DNA of 64,000 bases, taken from Viola odorata. Lineage: Eukaryota > Streptophyta > Magnoliopsida > Malpighiales > Violaceae. The DNA lies in NCBI GenBank assembly GCA_963691705.1, contig OY829543.1, forward strand, positions 26,807,523-26,871,522, written 5' to 3'. Below, in pieces: positions 8,749-23,500 of the stretch. Every line of letters begins with the position of its first letter. The first letter of the stretch is position 1. A model generated the notes under the pieces. The model saw nothing but the letters and a program-made list of their open reading frames with translations. It searched no databases and was not told the DNA's origin. The position numbers and the translations under genes were made by a program.

Positions 8749-11113
8749 TTGAAGTCTACAGACTTATTTTCACATCATCGCTTTGAGTTACCTTTCAGTT
8801 ATTTTCCAACCCTTTTCCATAGTGCTGATGCATATCTCTCCTATGTAGGTACTCTGTGTGACATTCGCAAAGGAATGGAGCGCGCAGATTCGAGGACAAA
8901 TCCATTTGAAGAGGGAGGAGATGATATGAGCATGAGGGCTCTCACTCGTATCCACGTCAAGACCTCATGGATAGGCCGCGCAAGATATGAGGAATGTCGC
9001 GCCAAGTCCTCGCAAACCATGAAGACATGCGCACACCAGGCGCGCCAACCCTAGCATCCCATGAAGTCCCCGCGCCTAAGCCATCCGAGGCCTTGCGCTA
9101 GCTCTCCAAGCCAATCTTTTCAAGACCGCGGTCAAGGCCTTAAGTAAAGGGTAGTTTAGGGTTATTTCATGTAATAATTCCCAAGCCTACTCTTCGCCCA
9201 TGGGAGAAAAATCTTTGTCTTTTGAAGTCTACAGACTTATTTTCACATCATCGCTTTAAATTACCTTTTACTTATTTTCCAACCCTTTTCCATAGTGCTG
9301 ATGCATATCTCTCCTATGTAGGTACTCTGTGTGACATTCGCAAAGGAATGGAGCGCGCAGATTCGAGGACAAATCCATTTGAAGAGGGAGGAGATGATAC
9401 GAGCATGAGGGCTCTCACTCGTATCCACGTCAAGACCTCATGGATAGGCCGCGCAAGATATGAGGAATGTCGCACCAAGTCCTCGCAAACCATGAAGACA
9501 TGCGCACACCAGGCGCGCCAACCCTAGCATCCCATGAAGTCCCCGCGCCTAAGCCATCCGAGGCCTTGCGCTAGCTCTCCAAGCCAATCTCTTCAAGCCC
9601 GCGGTCAAGGCCTTAAGTAAAGGGTAGTTTAGGGTTATTTCATGTAATAATTCCCAAGCCTACTCTTCGCCCATGGGAGAAAAATCTTTGTCTTTTGAAG
9701 TCTACAGACTTATTTTCACATCATCGCTTTAAATTACCTTTTAGTTATTTTCCAACCCTTTTCCATAGTGCTGATGCATATCTCTCCTATGTAGGTACTC
9801 TGTGTGACATTCGCAAAGGAATGGAGCGCGCAGATTCGAGGACAAATCCATTTGAAGAGGGAGGAGATGATACGAGCATGAGGGCTCTCACTCGTATCCA
9901 CGTCAAGACCTCATGGATAGGCCGCGCAAGATATGAGGAATGTCGCGCCAAGTCCTCGCAAACCATGAAGACATGCGCACACCAGACGCGCCAACCCTAG
10001 CATCCCATGAAGTCCCCGCGCCTAAGCCATCCGAGGCCTTGCGCTAGCTCTCCAAGCAAATCTCTTCAAGCCCGCGGTCAAGGCCTTAAGTAAAGGGTAG
10101 TTTAGGGTTATTTCATGTAATAATTCCCAAGCCTTCTCTTTGCCCATGGGAGAAAAATCTTTGTCTTTTGAAGTCTACAGACTTATTTTCTCATCATCGC
10201 TTTAAATTTCCTTTTAGTTATTTTCCAACCCTTTTCCATAGTGCTGATGCATATCTCTCCTATGTAGGTACTCTGTGTGACATTCGCAAAGGAATGGAGC
10301 GCGCAGATTCGAGGACAAATCCATTTGAAGAGGGAGGAGATGATACGAGCATGAGGGCTCTCACTCGTATCCACGTCAAGACCTCATGGATAGGCCGCGC
10401 AAGATATGAGGAATGTCGCGCCAAGTCCTCGCAAACCATGAAGACATGCGCACACCAGGCGCGCCAACCCTAGCATCCCATGAAGTCCCCGCGCCTAAGC
10501 CATCCGAGGCCTTGCGCTAGCTCTCCAAGCCAATCTCTTCAAGCCCGCGGTCAAGGCCTTAAGTAAAGGGTAGTTTAGGGTTATTTCATGTAATAATTCC
10601 CAAGCCTACTCTTCGCCCATGGTAGAAAATTCCTTGTCTTTTGAAGTCTACAGACTTATTTTCACATCATCGCTTTGAGTTACCTTTCAGTTATTTTCCA
10701 ACCCTTTTCCATAGTGCTGATGCATATCTCTCCTATGTAGGTACTCTGTGTGACATTCGCAAAGGAATGGAGCGCGCAGATTCGAGGACAAATCCATTTG
10801 AAGTGGGAGGAGATGATATGAGCATGAGGGCTCTCACTCGTATCCACGTCAAGACCTCATGGATAGGCCGCGCAAGATATGAGGAATGTCGCGCCAAGTC
10901 CTCGCAAACCATGAAGACATGCGCACACCAGGCGCGCCAACCCTAGCATCCCATGAAGTCCCTGCGCCTAAGCCATCCGAGGCCTTGCGCTAGCTCTCCA
11001 AGCCAATCTCTTCAAGCCCGCGGTCAAGGCCTTAAGTAAAGGGTAGTTTAGGGTTATTTCATGTAATAATTCCCAAGCCTACTCTTCGCCCATGGGAGAA
11101 AATTCCTTGTCTT
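7803..11113 (+). repeat. Partial copy (7 monomers) of the 10-mer HOR
   Basis: Order B1(CGCACC) B2 B3 A1 A1 A2 B4 matches 15844-19154 at an offset of 8041 bp (17 monomers). Shared markers are CTTTTCAAGACC after the B3 monomer (9117 and 17158), CCAGACGCG, AAGCAAATCTC, and CCTTCTCTTTGCCC. It departs from the 10-mer after the B4 monomer, which here is followed by the CCTGCGCC plus B2 pair. This is a chimeric junction. Private change: TTTTACTT near 9269. Confidence 0.85.
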
Positions 11114-12059
11114 TTGAAGTCTACAGACTTATTTTCACATCATCGCTTTGAGTTACCTTTCAGTTATTTTCCAACCCTTTTCCATAGTGCTGATGCATAT
11201 CTCTCCTATGTAGGTACTCTGTGTGACATTCGCAAAGGAATGGAGCGCGCAGATTCGAGGATAAATCCATTTGAAGAGGGAGGAGATGATACGAGCATGA
11301 GGGCTCTCACTCGTATCCACGTCAAGACCTCATGGATAGGCCGCGCAAGATATGAGGAATGTCGCACCAAGTCCTCGTAAACCATGAAGACATGCGCACA
11401 CCAGGCGCGCCAACCCTAGCATCCCATGAAGTCCCCGCGCCTAAGCCATCCGAGGCCTTGCGCTAGCTCTCCAAGCCAATCTCTTCAAGCCCGCGGTCAA
11501 GGCCTTAAGTAAAGGGTAGTTTAGGGTTATTTCATGTAATAATTCCCAAGCCTACTCTTCGCCCATGGGAGAAAAATCTTTGTCTTTTGAAGTCTACAGA
11601 CTTATTTTCACATCATCGCTTTAGATTACCTTTTAGTTATTTTCCAACCCTTTTCCATAGTGCTGATGCATATCTCTCCTATGTAGGTACTCTGTGTGAC
11701 ATTCGCAAAGGAATGGAGCGCGCAGATTCGAGGACAAATCCATTTGAAGAGGGAGGAGATGATACGAGCATGAGGGCTCTCACTCGTATCCACGTCAAGA
11801 CCTCATGGATAGGCCGCGCAAGATATGAGGAATGTCGCGCCAAGTCCTCGCAAACCATGAAGACATGCGCACACCAGGCGCGCCAACCCTAGCATCCCAT
11901 GAAGTCCCCGCGCCTAAGCCATCCGAGGCCTTGCGCTAGCTCTCCAAGCCAATCTCTTCAAGCCCGCGGTCAAGGCCTTAAGTAAAGGGTAGTTTAGGGT
12001 TATTTCATGTAATAATTCCCAAGCCTACTCTTCGCCCATGGTAGAAAATTCCTTGTCTT
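10641..12059 (+). repeat. 3-mer HOR copy 1 (B4-B2-A3)
   Basis: Three monomers (1419 bp): B4 with GGTAG leader, B2 with TCCTCGTAAACC, and A3. The following 1419 bp repeat the same order and markers. Confidence 0.9.
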
Positions 12060-13478
12060 TTGAAGTCTACAGACTTATTTTCACATCATCGCTTTGAGTT
12101 ACCTTTCAGTTATTTTCCAACCCTTTTCCATAGTGCTGATGCATATCTCTCCTATGTAGGTACTCTGTGTGACATTCGCAAAGGAATGGAGCGCGCAGAT
12201 TCGAGGACAAATCCATTTGAAGTGGGAGGAGATGATATGAGCATGAGGGCTCTCACTCGTATCCACGTCAAGACCTCATGGATAGGCCGCGCAAGATATG
12301 AGGAATGTCGCGCCAAGTCCTCGCAAACCATGAAGACATGCGCACACCAGGCGCGCCAACCCTAGCATCCCATGAAGTCCCTGCGCCTAAGCCATCCGAG
12401 GCCTTGCGCTAGCTCTCCAAGCCAATCTCTTCAAGCCCGCGGTCAAGGCCTTAAGTAAAGGGTAGTTTAGGGTTATTTCATGTAATAATTCCCAAGCCTA
12501 CTCTTCGCCCATGGGAGAAAATTCCTTGTCTTTTGAAGTCTACAGACTTATTTTCACATCATCGCTTTGAGTTACCTTTCAGTTATTTTCCAACCCTTTT
12601 CCATAGTGCTGATGCATATCTCTCCTATGTAGGTACTCTGTGTGACATTCGCAAAGGAATGGAGCGCGCAGATTCGAGGATAAATCCATTTGAAGAGGGA
12701 GGAGATGATACGAGCATGAGGGCTCTCACTCGTATCCACGTCAAGACCTCATGGATAGGCCGCGCAAGATATGAGGAATGTCGCACCAAGTCCTCGTAAA
12801 CCATGAAGACATGCGCACACCAGGCGCGCCAACCCTAGCATCCCATGAAGTCCCCGCGCCTAAGCCATCCGAGGCCTTGCGCTAGCTCTCCAAGCCAATC
12901 TCTTCAAGCCCGCGGTCAAGGCCTTAAGTAAAGGGTAGTTTAGGGTTATTTCATGTAATAATTCCCAAGCCTACTCTTCGCCCATGGGAGAAAAATCTTT
13001 GTCTTTTGAAGTCTACAGACTTATTTTCACATCATCGCTTTAGATTACCTTTTAGTTATTTTCCAACCCTTTTCCATAGTGCTGATGCATATCTCTCCTA
13101 TGTAGGTACTCTGTGTGACATTCGCAAAGGAATGGAGCGCGCAGATTCGAGGACAAATCCATTTGAAGAGGGAGGAGATGATACGAGCATGAGGGCTCTC
13201 ACTCGTATCCACGTCAAGACCTCATGGATAGGCCGCGCAAGATATGAGGAATGTCGCGCCAAGTCCTCGCAAACCATGAAGACATGCGCACACCAGGCGC
13301 GCCAACCCTAGCATCCCATGAAGTCCCCGCGCCTAAGCCATCCGAGGCCTTGCGCTAGCTCTCCAAGCCAATCTCTTCAAGCCCGCGGTCATGGCCTTAA
13401 GTAAAGGGTAGTTTAGGGTTATTTCATGTAATAATTCCCAAGCCTACTCTTCGCCCATGGGAGAAAAATCTTTGTCTT
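12060..13478 (+). repeat. 3-mer HOR copy 2 (B4-B2-A3)
   Basis: Tandem duplicate of 10641-12059. The only clear difference noted is GGTCATGGCC near 13390 in place of GGTCAAGGCC. Confidence 0.9.
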
Positions 13479-14897
13479 TTGAAGTCTACAGACTTATTTT
13501 CACATCATCGCTTTAAATTACCTTTTAGTTATTTTCCAACCCTTTTCCATAGTGCTGATGCATATCTCTCCTATGTAGGTACTCTGTGTGACATTCGCAA
13601 AGGAATGGAGCGCGCAGATTCGAGGACAAATCCATTTGAAGAGGGAGGAGATGATACGAGCATGAGGGCTCTCACTCGTATCCACGTCAAGACCTCATGG
13701 ATAGGCCGCGCAAGATATGAGGAATGTCGCGCCAAGTCCTCGCAAACCATGAAGACATGCGCACACCAGGCGCGCCAACCCTAGCATCCCATGAAGTCCC
13801 CGCGCCTAAGCCATCCGAGGCCTTGCGCTAGCTCTCCAAGCCAATCTCTTCAAGCCCGCGGTCAAGGCCTTAAGTAAAGGGTAGTTTAGGGTTATTTCAT
13901 GTAATAATTCCCAAGCCTACTCTTCGCCCATGGGAGAAAATTCCTTGTCTTTTGAAGTCTACAGACTTATTTTCACATCATCGCTTTGAGTTACCTTTCA
14001 GTTATTTTCCAACCCTTTTCCATAGTGCTGATGCATATCTCTCCTATGTAGGTACTCTGTGTGACATTCGCAAAGGAATGGAGCGCGCAGATTCGAGGAC
14101 AAATCCATTTGAAGAGGGAGGAGATGATACGAGCATGAGGGCTCTCACTCGTATCCACGTCAAGACCTCATGGATAGGCCGCGCAAGATATGAGGAATGT
14201 CGCACCAAGTCCTCGCAAACCATGAAGACATGCGCACACCAGGCGCGCCAACCCTAGCATCCCATGAAGTCCCTGCGCCTAAGCCATCCGAGGCCTTGCG
14301 CTAGCTCTCCAAGCCAATCTCTTCAAGCCCGCGGTCAAGGCCTTAAGTAAAGGGTAGTTTAGGGTTATTTCATGTAATAATTCCCAAGCCTACTCTTCGC
14401 CCATGGGAGAAAATTCCTTGTCTTTTGAAGTCTACAGACTTATTTTCACATCATCGCTTTGAGTTACCTTTCAGTTATTTTCCAACCCTTTTCCATAGTG
14501 CTGATGCATATCTCTCCTATGTAGGTACTCTGTGTGACATTCGCAAAGGAATGGAGCGCGCAGATTCGAGGATAAATCCATTTGAAGAGGGAGGAGATGA
14601 TACGAGCATGAGGGCTCTCACTCGTATCCACGTCAAGACCTCATGGATAGGCCGCGCAAGATATGAGGAATGTCGCACCAAGTCCTCGTAAACCATGAAG
14701 ACATGCGCACACCAGGCGCGCCAACCCTAGCATCCCATGAAGTCCCCGCGCCTAAGCCATCCGAGGCCTTGCGCTAGCTCTCCAAGCCAATCTCTTCAAG
14801 CCCGCGGTCAAGGCCTTAAGTAAAGGGTAGTTTAGGGTTATTTCATGTAATAATTCCCAAGCCTACTCTTCGCCCATGGGAGAAAAATCTTTGTCTT
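13006..14897 (+). repeat. 4-mer HOR copy 2 (A3-A1-B1-B2)
   Basis: Same order as 6857-8748. Its B2 copy carries the CGTAAACC change also seen in the two 3-mers upstream, which shows that the 4-mer and 3-mer blocks exchanged monomers. Confidence 0.85.
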
Positions 14898-16789
14898 TTG
14901 AAGTCTACAGACTTATTTTCACATCATCGCTTTAGATTACCTTTTAGTTATTTTCCAACCCTTTTCCATAGTGCTGATGCATATCTCTCCTATGTAGGTA
15001 CTCTGTGTGACATTCGCAAAGGAATGGAGCGCGCAGATTCGAGGACAAATCCATTTGAAGAGGGAGGAGATGATACGAGCATGAGGGCTCTCACTCGTAT
15101 CCACGTCAAGACCTCATGGATAGGCCGCGCAAGATATGAGGAATGTCGCGCCAAGTCCTCGCAAACCATGAAGACATGCGCACACCAGGCGCGCCAACCC
15201 TAGCATCCCATGAAGTCCCCGCGCCTAAGCCATCCGAGGCCTTGCGCTAGCTCTCCAAGCCAATCTCTTCAAGCCCGCGGTCAAGGCCTTAAGTAAAGGG
15301 TAGTTTAGGGTTATTTCATGTAATAATTCCCAAGCCTACTCTTCGCCCATGGGAGAAAAATCTTTGTCTTTTGAAGTCTACAGACTTATTTTCACATCAT
15401 CGCTTTAAATTACCTTTTAGTTATTTTCCAACCCTTTTCCATAGTGCTGATGCATATCTCTCCTATGTAGGTACTCTGTGTGACATTCGCAAAGGAATGG
15501 AGCGCGCAGATTCGAGGACAAATCCATTTGAAGAGGGAGGAGATGATACGAGCATGAGGGCTCTCACTCGTATCCACGTCAAGACCTCATGGATAGGCCG
15601 CGCAAGATATGAGGAATGTCGCGCCAAGTCCTCGCAAACCATGAAGACATGCGCACACCAGGCGCGCCAACCCTAGCATCCCATGAAGTCCCCGCGCCTA
15701 AGCCATCCGAGGCCTTGCGCTAGCTCTCCAAGCCAATCTCTTCAAGCCCGCGGTCAAGGCCTTAAGTAAAGGGTAGTTTAGGGTTATTTCATGTAATAAT
15801 TCCCAAGCCTACTCTTCGCCCATGGGAGAAAATTCCTTGTCTTTTGAAGTCTACAGACTTATTTTCACATCATCGCTTTGAGTTACCTTTCAGTTATTTT
15901 CCAACCCTTTTCCATAGTGCTGATGCATATCTCTCCTATGTAGGTACTCTGTGTGACATTCGCAAAGGAATGGAGCGCGCAGATTCGAGGACAAATCCAT
16001 TTGAAGAGGGAGGAGATGATACGAGCATGAGGGCTCTCACTCGTATCCACGTCAAGACCTCATGGATAGGCCGCGCAAGATATGAGGAATGTCGCACCAA
16101 GTCCTCGCAAACCATGAAGACATGCGCACACCAGCCGCGCCAACCCTAGCATCCCATGAAGTCCCTGCGCCTAAGCCATCCGAGGCCTTGCGCTAGCTCT
16201 CCAAGCCAATCTCTTCAAGCCCGCGGTCAAGGCCTTAAGTAAAGGGTAGTTTAGGGTTATTTCATGTAATAATTCCCAAGCCTACTCTTCGCCCATGGGA
16301 GAAAATTCCTTGTCTTTTGAAGTCTACAGACTTATTTTCACATCATCGCTTTGAGTTACCTTTCAGTTATTTTCCAACCCTTTTCCATAGTGCTGATGCA
16401 TATCTCTCCTATGTAGGTACTCTGTGTGACATTCGCAAAGGAATGGAGCGCGCAGATTCGAGGATAAATCCATTTGAAGAGGGAGGAGATGATACGAGCA
16501 TGAGGGCTCTCACTCGTATCCACGTCAAGACCTCATGGATAGGCCGCGCAAGATATGAGGAATGTCGCACCAAGTCCTCGCAAACCATGAAGACATGCGC
16601 ACACCAGGCGCGCCAACCCTAGCATCCCATGAAGTCCCCGCGCCTAAGCCATCCGAGGCCTTGCGCTAGCTCTCCAAGCCAATCTCTTCAAGCCCGCGGT
16701 CAAGGCCTTAAGTAAAGGGTAGTTTAGGGTTATTTCATGTAATAATTCCCAAGCCTACTCTTCGCCCATGGGAGAAAATTCCTTGTCTT
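14898..16789 (+). repeat. 4-mer HOR copy 3 (A3-A1-B1-B2)
   Basis: Tandem with the previous 4-mer at 1892-bp offset, but its B2 copy has the ancestral CGCAAACC. The B1 copy carries a private CCAGCCGCG near 16134. Confidence 0.85.
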
Positions 16790-19700
16790 TTGAAGTCTAC
16801 AGACTTATTTTCACATCATCGCTTTGAGTTACCTTTCAGTTATTTTCCAACCCTTTTCCATAGTGCTGATGCATATCTCTCCTATGTAGGTACTCTGTGT
16901 GACATTCGCAAAGGAATGGAGCGCGCAGATTCGAGGACAAATCCATTTGAAGAGGGAGGAGATGATATGAGCATGAGGGCTCTCACTCGTATCCACGTCA
17001 AGACCTCATGGATAGGCCGCGCAAGATATGAGGAATGTCGCGCCAAGTCCTCGCAAACCATGAAGACATGCGCACACCAGGCGCGCCAACCCTAGCATCC
17101 CATGAAGTCCCCGCGCCTAAGCCATCCGAGGCCTTGCGCTAGCTCTCCAAGCCAATCTTTTCAAGACCGCGGTCAAGGCCTTAAGTAAAGGGTAGTTTAG
17201 GGTTATTTCATGTAATAATTCCCAAGCCTACTCTTCGCCCATGGGAGAAAAATCTTTGTCTTTTGAAGTCTACAGACTTATTTTCACATCATCGCTTTAA
17301 ATTACCTTTTAGTTATTTTCCAACCCTTTTCCATAGTGCTGATGCATATCTCTCCTATGTAGGTACTCTGTGTGACATTCGCAAAGGAATGGAGCGCGCA
17401 GATTCGAGGACAAATCCATTTGAAGAGGGAGGAGATGATACGAGCATGAGGGCTCTCACTCGTATCCACGTCAAGACCTCATGGATAGGCCGCGCAAGAT
17501 ATGAGGAATGTCGCGCCAAGTCCTCGCAAACCATGAAGACATGCGCACACCAGGCGCGCCAACCCTAGCATCCCATGAAGTCCCCGCGCCTAAGCCATCC
17601 GAGGCCTTGCGCTAGCTCTCCAAGCCAATCTCTTCAAGCCCGCGGTCAAGGCCTTAAGTAAAGGGTAGTTTAGGGTTATTTCATGTAATAATTCCCAAGC
17701 CTACTCTTCGCCCATGGGAGAAAAATCTTTGTCTTTTGAAGTCTACAGACTTATTTTCACATCATCGCTTTAAATTACCTTTTAGTTATTTTCCAACCCT
17801 TTTCCATAGTGCTGATGCATATCTCTCCTATGTAGGTACTCTGTGTGACATTCGCAAAGGAATGGAGCGCGCAGATTCGAGGACAAATCCATTTGAAGAG
17901 GGAGGAGATGATACGAGCATGAGGGCTCTCACTCGTATCCACGTCAAGACCTCATGGATAGGCCGCGCAAGATATGAGGAATGTCGCGCCAAGTCCTCGC
18001 AAACCATGAAGACATGCGCACACCAGACGCGCCAACCCTAGCATCCCATGAAGTCCCCGCGCCTAAGCCATCCGAGGCCTTGCGCTAGCTCTCCAAGCAA
18101 ATCTCTTCAAGCCCGCGGTCAAGGCCTTAAGTAAAGGGTAGTTTAGGGTTATTTCATGTAATAATTCCCAAGCCTTCTCTTTGCCCATGGGAGAAAAATC
18201 TTTGTCTTTTGAAGTCTACAGACTTATTTTCTCATCATCGCTTTAAATTTCCTTTTAGTTATTTTCCAACCCTTTTCCATAGTGCTGATGCATATCTCTC
18301 CTATGTAGGTACTCTGTGTGACATTCGCAAAGGAATGGAGCGCGCAGATTCGAGGACAAATCCATTTGAAGAGGGAGGAGATGATACGAGCATGAGGGCT
18401 CTCACTCGTATCCACGTCAAGACCTCATGGATAGGCCGCGCAAGATATGAGGAATGTCGCGCCAAGTCCTCGCAAACCATGAAGACATGCGCACACCAGG
18501 CGCGCCAACCCTAGCATCCCATGAAGTCCCCGTGCCTAAGCCATCCGAGGCCTTGCGCTAGCTCTCCAAGCCAATCTCTTCAAGCCCGCGGTCAAGGCCT
18601 TAAGTAAAGGGTAGTTTAGGGTTATTTCATGTAATAATTCCCAAGCCTACTCTTCGCCCATGGTAGAAAATTCCTTGTCTTTTGAAGTCTACAGACTTAT
18701 TTTCACATCATCGCTTTGAGTTACCTTTCAGTTATTTTCCAACCCTTTTCCATAGTGCTGATGCATATCTCTCCTATGTAGGTACTCTGTGTGACATTCG
18801 CAAAGGAATGGAGCGCGCAGATTCGAGGACAAATCCATTTGAAGTGGGAGGAGATGATATGAGCATGAGGGCTCTCACTCGTATCCACGTCAAGACCTCA
18901 TGGATAGGCCGCGCAAGATATGAGGAATGTCGCGCCAAGTCCTCGCAAACCATGAAGACATGCGCACACCAGGCGCGCCAACCCTAGCATCCCATGAAGT
19001 CCCCGCGCCTAAGCCATCCGAGGCCTTGCGCTAGCTCTCCAAGCCAATCTCTTCAAGCCCGCGGTCAAGGCCTTAAGTAAAGGGTAGTTTAGGGTTATTT
19101 CATGTAATAATTCCCAAGCCTACTCTTCGCCCATGGGAGAAAAATCTTTGTCTTTTGAAGTCTACAGACTTATTTTCACATCATCGCTTTAAATTACCTT
19201 TTAGTTATTTTCCAACCCTTTTCCATAGTGCTGATGCATATCTCTCCTATGTAGGTACTCTGTGTGACATTCGCAAAGGAATGGAGCGCGCAGATTCGAG
19301 GACAAATCCATTTGAAGAGGGAGGAGATGATACGAGCATGAGGGCTCTCACTCGTATCCACGTCAAGACCTCATGGATAGGCCGCGCAAGATATGAGGAA
19401 TGTCGCGCCAAGTCCTCGCAAACCATGAAGACATGCGCACACCAGGCGCGCCAACCCTAGCATCCCATGAAGTCCCCGCGCCTAAGCCATCCGAGGCCTT
19501 GCGCTAGCTCTCCAAGCCAATCTCTTCAAGCCCGCGGTCAAGGCCTTAAGTAAAGGGTAGTTTAGGGTTATTTCATGTAATAATTCCCAAGCCTACTCTT
19601 CGCCCATGGTAGAAAATTCCTTGTCTTTTGAAGTCTACAGACTTATTTTCACATCATCGCTTTGAGTTACCTTTCAGTTATTTTCCAACCCTTTTCCATA

Positions 19701-20573
19701 GTGCTGATGCATATCTCTCCTATGTAGGTACTCTGTGTGACATTCGCAAAGGAATGGAGCGCGCAGATTCGAGGACAAATCCATTTGAAGAGGGAGGAGA
19801 TGATACGAGCATGAGGGCTCTCACTCGTATCCACGTCAAGACCTCATGGATAGGCCGCGCAAGATATGAGGAATGTCGCGCCAAGTCCTCGCAAACCATG
19901 AAGACATGCGCACACCAGGCGCGCCAACCCTAGCATCCCATGAAGTCCCCGCGCCTAAGCCATCCGAGGCCTTGCGCTAGCTCTCCAAGCCAATCTCTTC
20001 AAGCCCGCGGTCAAGGCCTTAAGTAAAGGGTAGTTTAGGGTTATTTCATGTAATAATTCCCAAGCCTTCTCTTTGCCCATGGGAGAAAAATCTTTGTCTT
20101 TTGAAGTCTACAGACTTATTTTCTCATCATCGCTTTAAATTTCCTTTTAGTTATTTTCCAACCCTTTTCCATAGTGCTGATGCATATCTCTCCTATGTAG
20201 GTACTCTGTGTGACATTCGCAAAGGAATGGAGCGCGCAGATTCGAGGACAAATCCATTTGAAGAGGGAGGAGATGATACGAGCATGAGGGCTCTCACTCG
20301 TATCCACGTCAAGACCTCATGGATAGGCCGCGCAAGATATGAGGAATGTCGCGCCAAGTCCTCGCAAACCATGAAGACATGCGCACACCAGGCGCGCCAA
20401 CCCTAGCATCCCATGAAGTCCCCGCGCCTAAGCCATCCGAGGCCTTGCGCTAGCTCTCCAAGCCAATCTCTTCAAGCCCGCGGTCAAGGCCTTAAGTAAA
20501 GGGTAGTTTAGGGTTATTTCATGTAATAATTCCCAAGCCTACTCTTCGCCCATGGGAGAAAATTCCTTGTCTT
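15844..20573 (+). repeat. 10-mer HOR copy 1 (4730 bp)
   Basis: Order B1(CGCACC) B2 B3 A1 A1 A2 B4 A1 B1(GGTAG leader) A2. Shared markers with the next copy at exactly 4730-bp offset: CTTTTCAAGACC (17158), AAGCAAATC (18096), CCTTCTCTTTGCC (18172), CCCGTGCC (18528), GGTAG leader of the ninth monomer (19608). Confidence 0.93.
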
Positions 20574-23500
20574 TTGAAGTCTACAGACTTATTTTCACAT
20601 CATCGCTTTGAGTTACCTTTCAGTTATTTTCCAACCCTTTTCCATAGTGCTGATGCATATCTCTCCTATGTAGGTACTCTGTGTGACATTCGCAAAGGAA
20701 TGGAGCGCGCAGATTCGAGGACAAATCCATTTGAAGAGGGAGGAGATGATACGAGCATGAGGGCTCTCACTCGTATCCACGTCAAGACCTCATGGATAGG
20801 CCGCGCAAGATATGAGGAATGTCGCACCAAGTCCTCGCAAACCATGAAGACATGCGCACACCAGGCGCGCCAACCCTAGCATCCCATGAAGTCCCTGCGC
20901 CTAAGCCATCCGAGGCCTTGCGCTAGCTCTCCAAGCCAATCTCTTCAAGCCCGCGGTCAAGGCCTTAAGTAAAGGGTAGTTTAGGGTTATTTCATGTAAT
21001 AATTCCCAAGCCTACTCTTCGCCCATGGGAGAAAATTCCTTGTCTTTTGAAGTCTACAGACTTATTTTCACATCATCGCTTTGAGTTACCTTTCAGTTAT
21101 TTTCCAACCCTTTTCCATAGTGCTGATGCATATCTCTCCTATGTAGGTACTCTGTGTGACATTCGCAAAGGAATGGAGCGCGCAGATTCGAGGATAAATC
21201 CATTTGAAGAGGGAGGAGATGATACGAGCATGAGGGCTCTCACTCGTATCCACGTCAAGACCTCATGGATAGGCCGCGCAAGATATGAGGAATGTCGCAC
21301 CAAGTCCTCGCAAACCATGAAGACATGCGCACACCAGGCGCGCCAACCCTAGCATCCCATGAAGTCCCCGCGCCTAAGCCATCCGAGGCCTTGCGCTAGC
21401 TCTCCAAGCCAATCTCTTCAAGCCCGCGGTCAAGGCCTTAAGTAAAGGGTAGTTTAGGGTTATTTCATGTAATAATTCCCAAGCCTACTCTTCGCCCATG
21501 GGAGAAAATTCCTTGTCTTTTGAAGTCTACAGACTTATTTTCACATCATCGCTTTGAGTTACCTTTCAGTTATTTTCCAACCCTTTTCCATAGTGCTGAT
21601 GCATATCTCTCCTATGTAGGTACTCTGTGTGACATTCGCAAAGGAATGGAGCGCGCAGATTCGAGGACAAATCCATTTGAAGAGGGAGGAGATGATATGA
21701 GCATGAGGGCTCTCACTCGTATCCACGTCAAGACCTCATGGATAGGCCGCGCAAGATATGAGGAATGTCGCGCCAAGTCCTCGCAAACCATGAAGACATG
21801 CGCACACCAGGCGCGCCAACCCTAGCATCCCATGAAGTCCCCGCGCCTAAGCCATCCGAGGCCTTGCGCTAGCTCTCCAAGCCAATCTTTTCAAGACCGC
21901 GGTCAAGGCCTTAAGTAAAGGGTAGTTTAGGGTTATTTCATGTAATAATTCCCAAGCCTACTCTTCGCCCATGGGAGAAAAATCTTTGTCTTTTGAAGTC
22001 TACAGACTTATTTTCACATCATCGCTTTAAATTACCTTTTAGTTATTTTCCAACCCTTTTCCATAGTGCTGATGCATATCTCTCCTATGTAGGTACTCTG
22101 TGTGACATTCGCAAAGGAATGGAGCGCGCAGATTCGAGGACAAATCCATTTGAAGAGGGAGGAGATGATACGAGCATGAGGGCTCTCACTCGTATCCACG
22201 TCAAGACCTCATGGATAGGCCGCGCAAGATATGAGGAATGTCGCGCCAAGTCCTCGCAAACCATGAAGACATGCGCACACCAGGCGCGCCAACCCTAGAA
22301 TCCCATGAAGTCCCCGCGCCTAAGCCATCCGAGGCCTTGCGCTAGCTCTCCAAGCCAATCTCTTCAAGCCCGCGGTCAAGGCCTTAAGTAAAGGGTAGTT
22401 TAGGGTTATTTCATGTAATAATTCCCAAGCCTACTCTTCGCCCATGGGAGAAAAATCTTTGTCTTTTGAAGTCTACAGACTTATTTTCACATCATCGCTT
22501 TAAATTACCTTTTAGTTATTTTCCAACCCTTTTCCATAGTGCTGATGCATATCTCTCCTATGTAGGTACTCTGTGTGACATTCGCAAAGGAATGGAGCGC
22601 GCAGATTCGAGGACAAATCCATTTGAAGAGGGAGGAGATGATACGAGCATGAGGGCTCTCACTCGTATCCACGTCAAGACCTCATGGATAGGCCGCGCAA
22701 GATATGAGGAATGTCGCGCCAAGTCCTCGCAAACCATGAAGACATGCGCACACCAGACGCGCCAACCCTAGCATCCCATGAAGTCCCCGCGCCTAAGCCA
22801 TCCGAGGCCTTGCGCTAGCTCTCCAAGCAAATCTCTTCAAGCCCGCGGTCAAGGCCTTAAGTAAAGGGTAGTTTAGGGTTATTTCATGTAATAATTCCCA
22901 AGCCTTCTCTTTGCCCATGGGAGAAAAATCTTTGTCTTTTGAAGTCTACAGACTTATTTTCTCATCATCGCTTTAAATTTCCTTTTAGTTATTTTCCAAC
23001 CCTTTTCCATAGTGCTGATGCATATCTCTCCTATGTAGGTACTCTGTGTGACATTCGCAAAGGAATGGAGCGCGCAGATTCGAGGACAAATCCATTTGAA
23101 GAGGGAGGAGATGATACGAGCATGAGGGCTCTCACTCGTATCCACGTCAAGACCTCACGGATAGGCCGCGCAAGATATGAGGAATGTCGCGCCAAGTCCT
23201 CGCAAACCATGAAGACATGCGCACACCAGGCGCGCCAACCCTAGCATCCCATGAAGTCCCCGTGCCTAAGCCATCCGAGGCCTTGCGCTAGCTCTCCAAG
23301 CCAATCTCTTCAAGCCCGCGGTCAAGGCCTTAAGTAAAGGGTAGTTTAGGGTTATTTCATGTAATAATTCCCAAGCCTACTCTTCGCCCATGGTAGAAAA
23401 TTCCTTGTCTTTTGAAGTCTACAGACTTATTTTCACATCATCGCTTTGAGTTACCTTTCAGTTATTTTCCAACCCTTTTCCATAGTGCTGATGCATATCT

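Noticed and set aside
10183..10374. A 63-codon reverse-strand open frame found only in A2 monomers
   Set aside because: It starts at GTG and is open only because A2 changes (TTCTCATC, AAATTTCC) remove stops present in the other subtypes. It overlaps the forward frame and has no supporting features.
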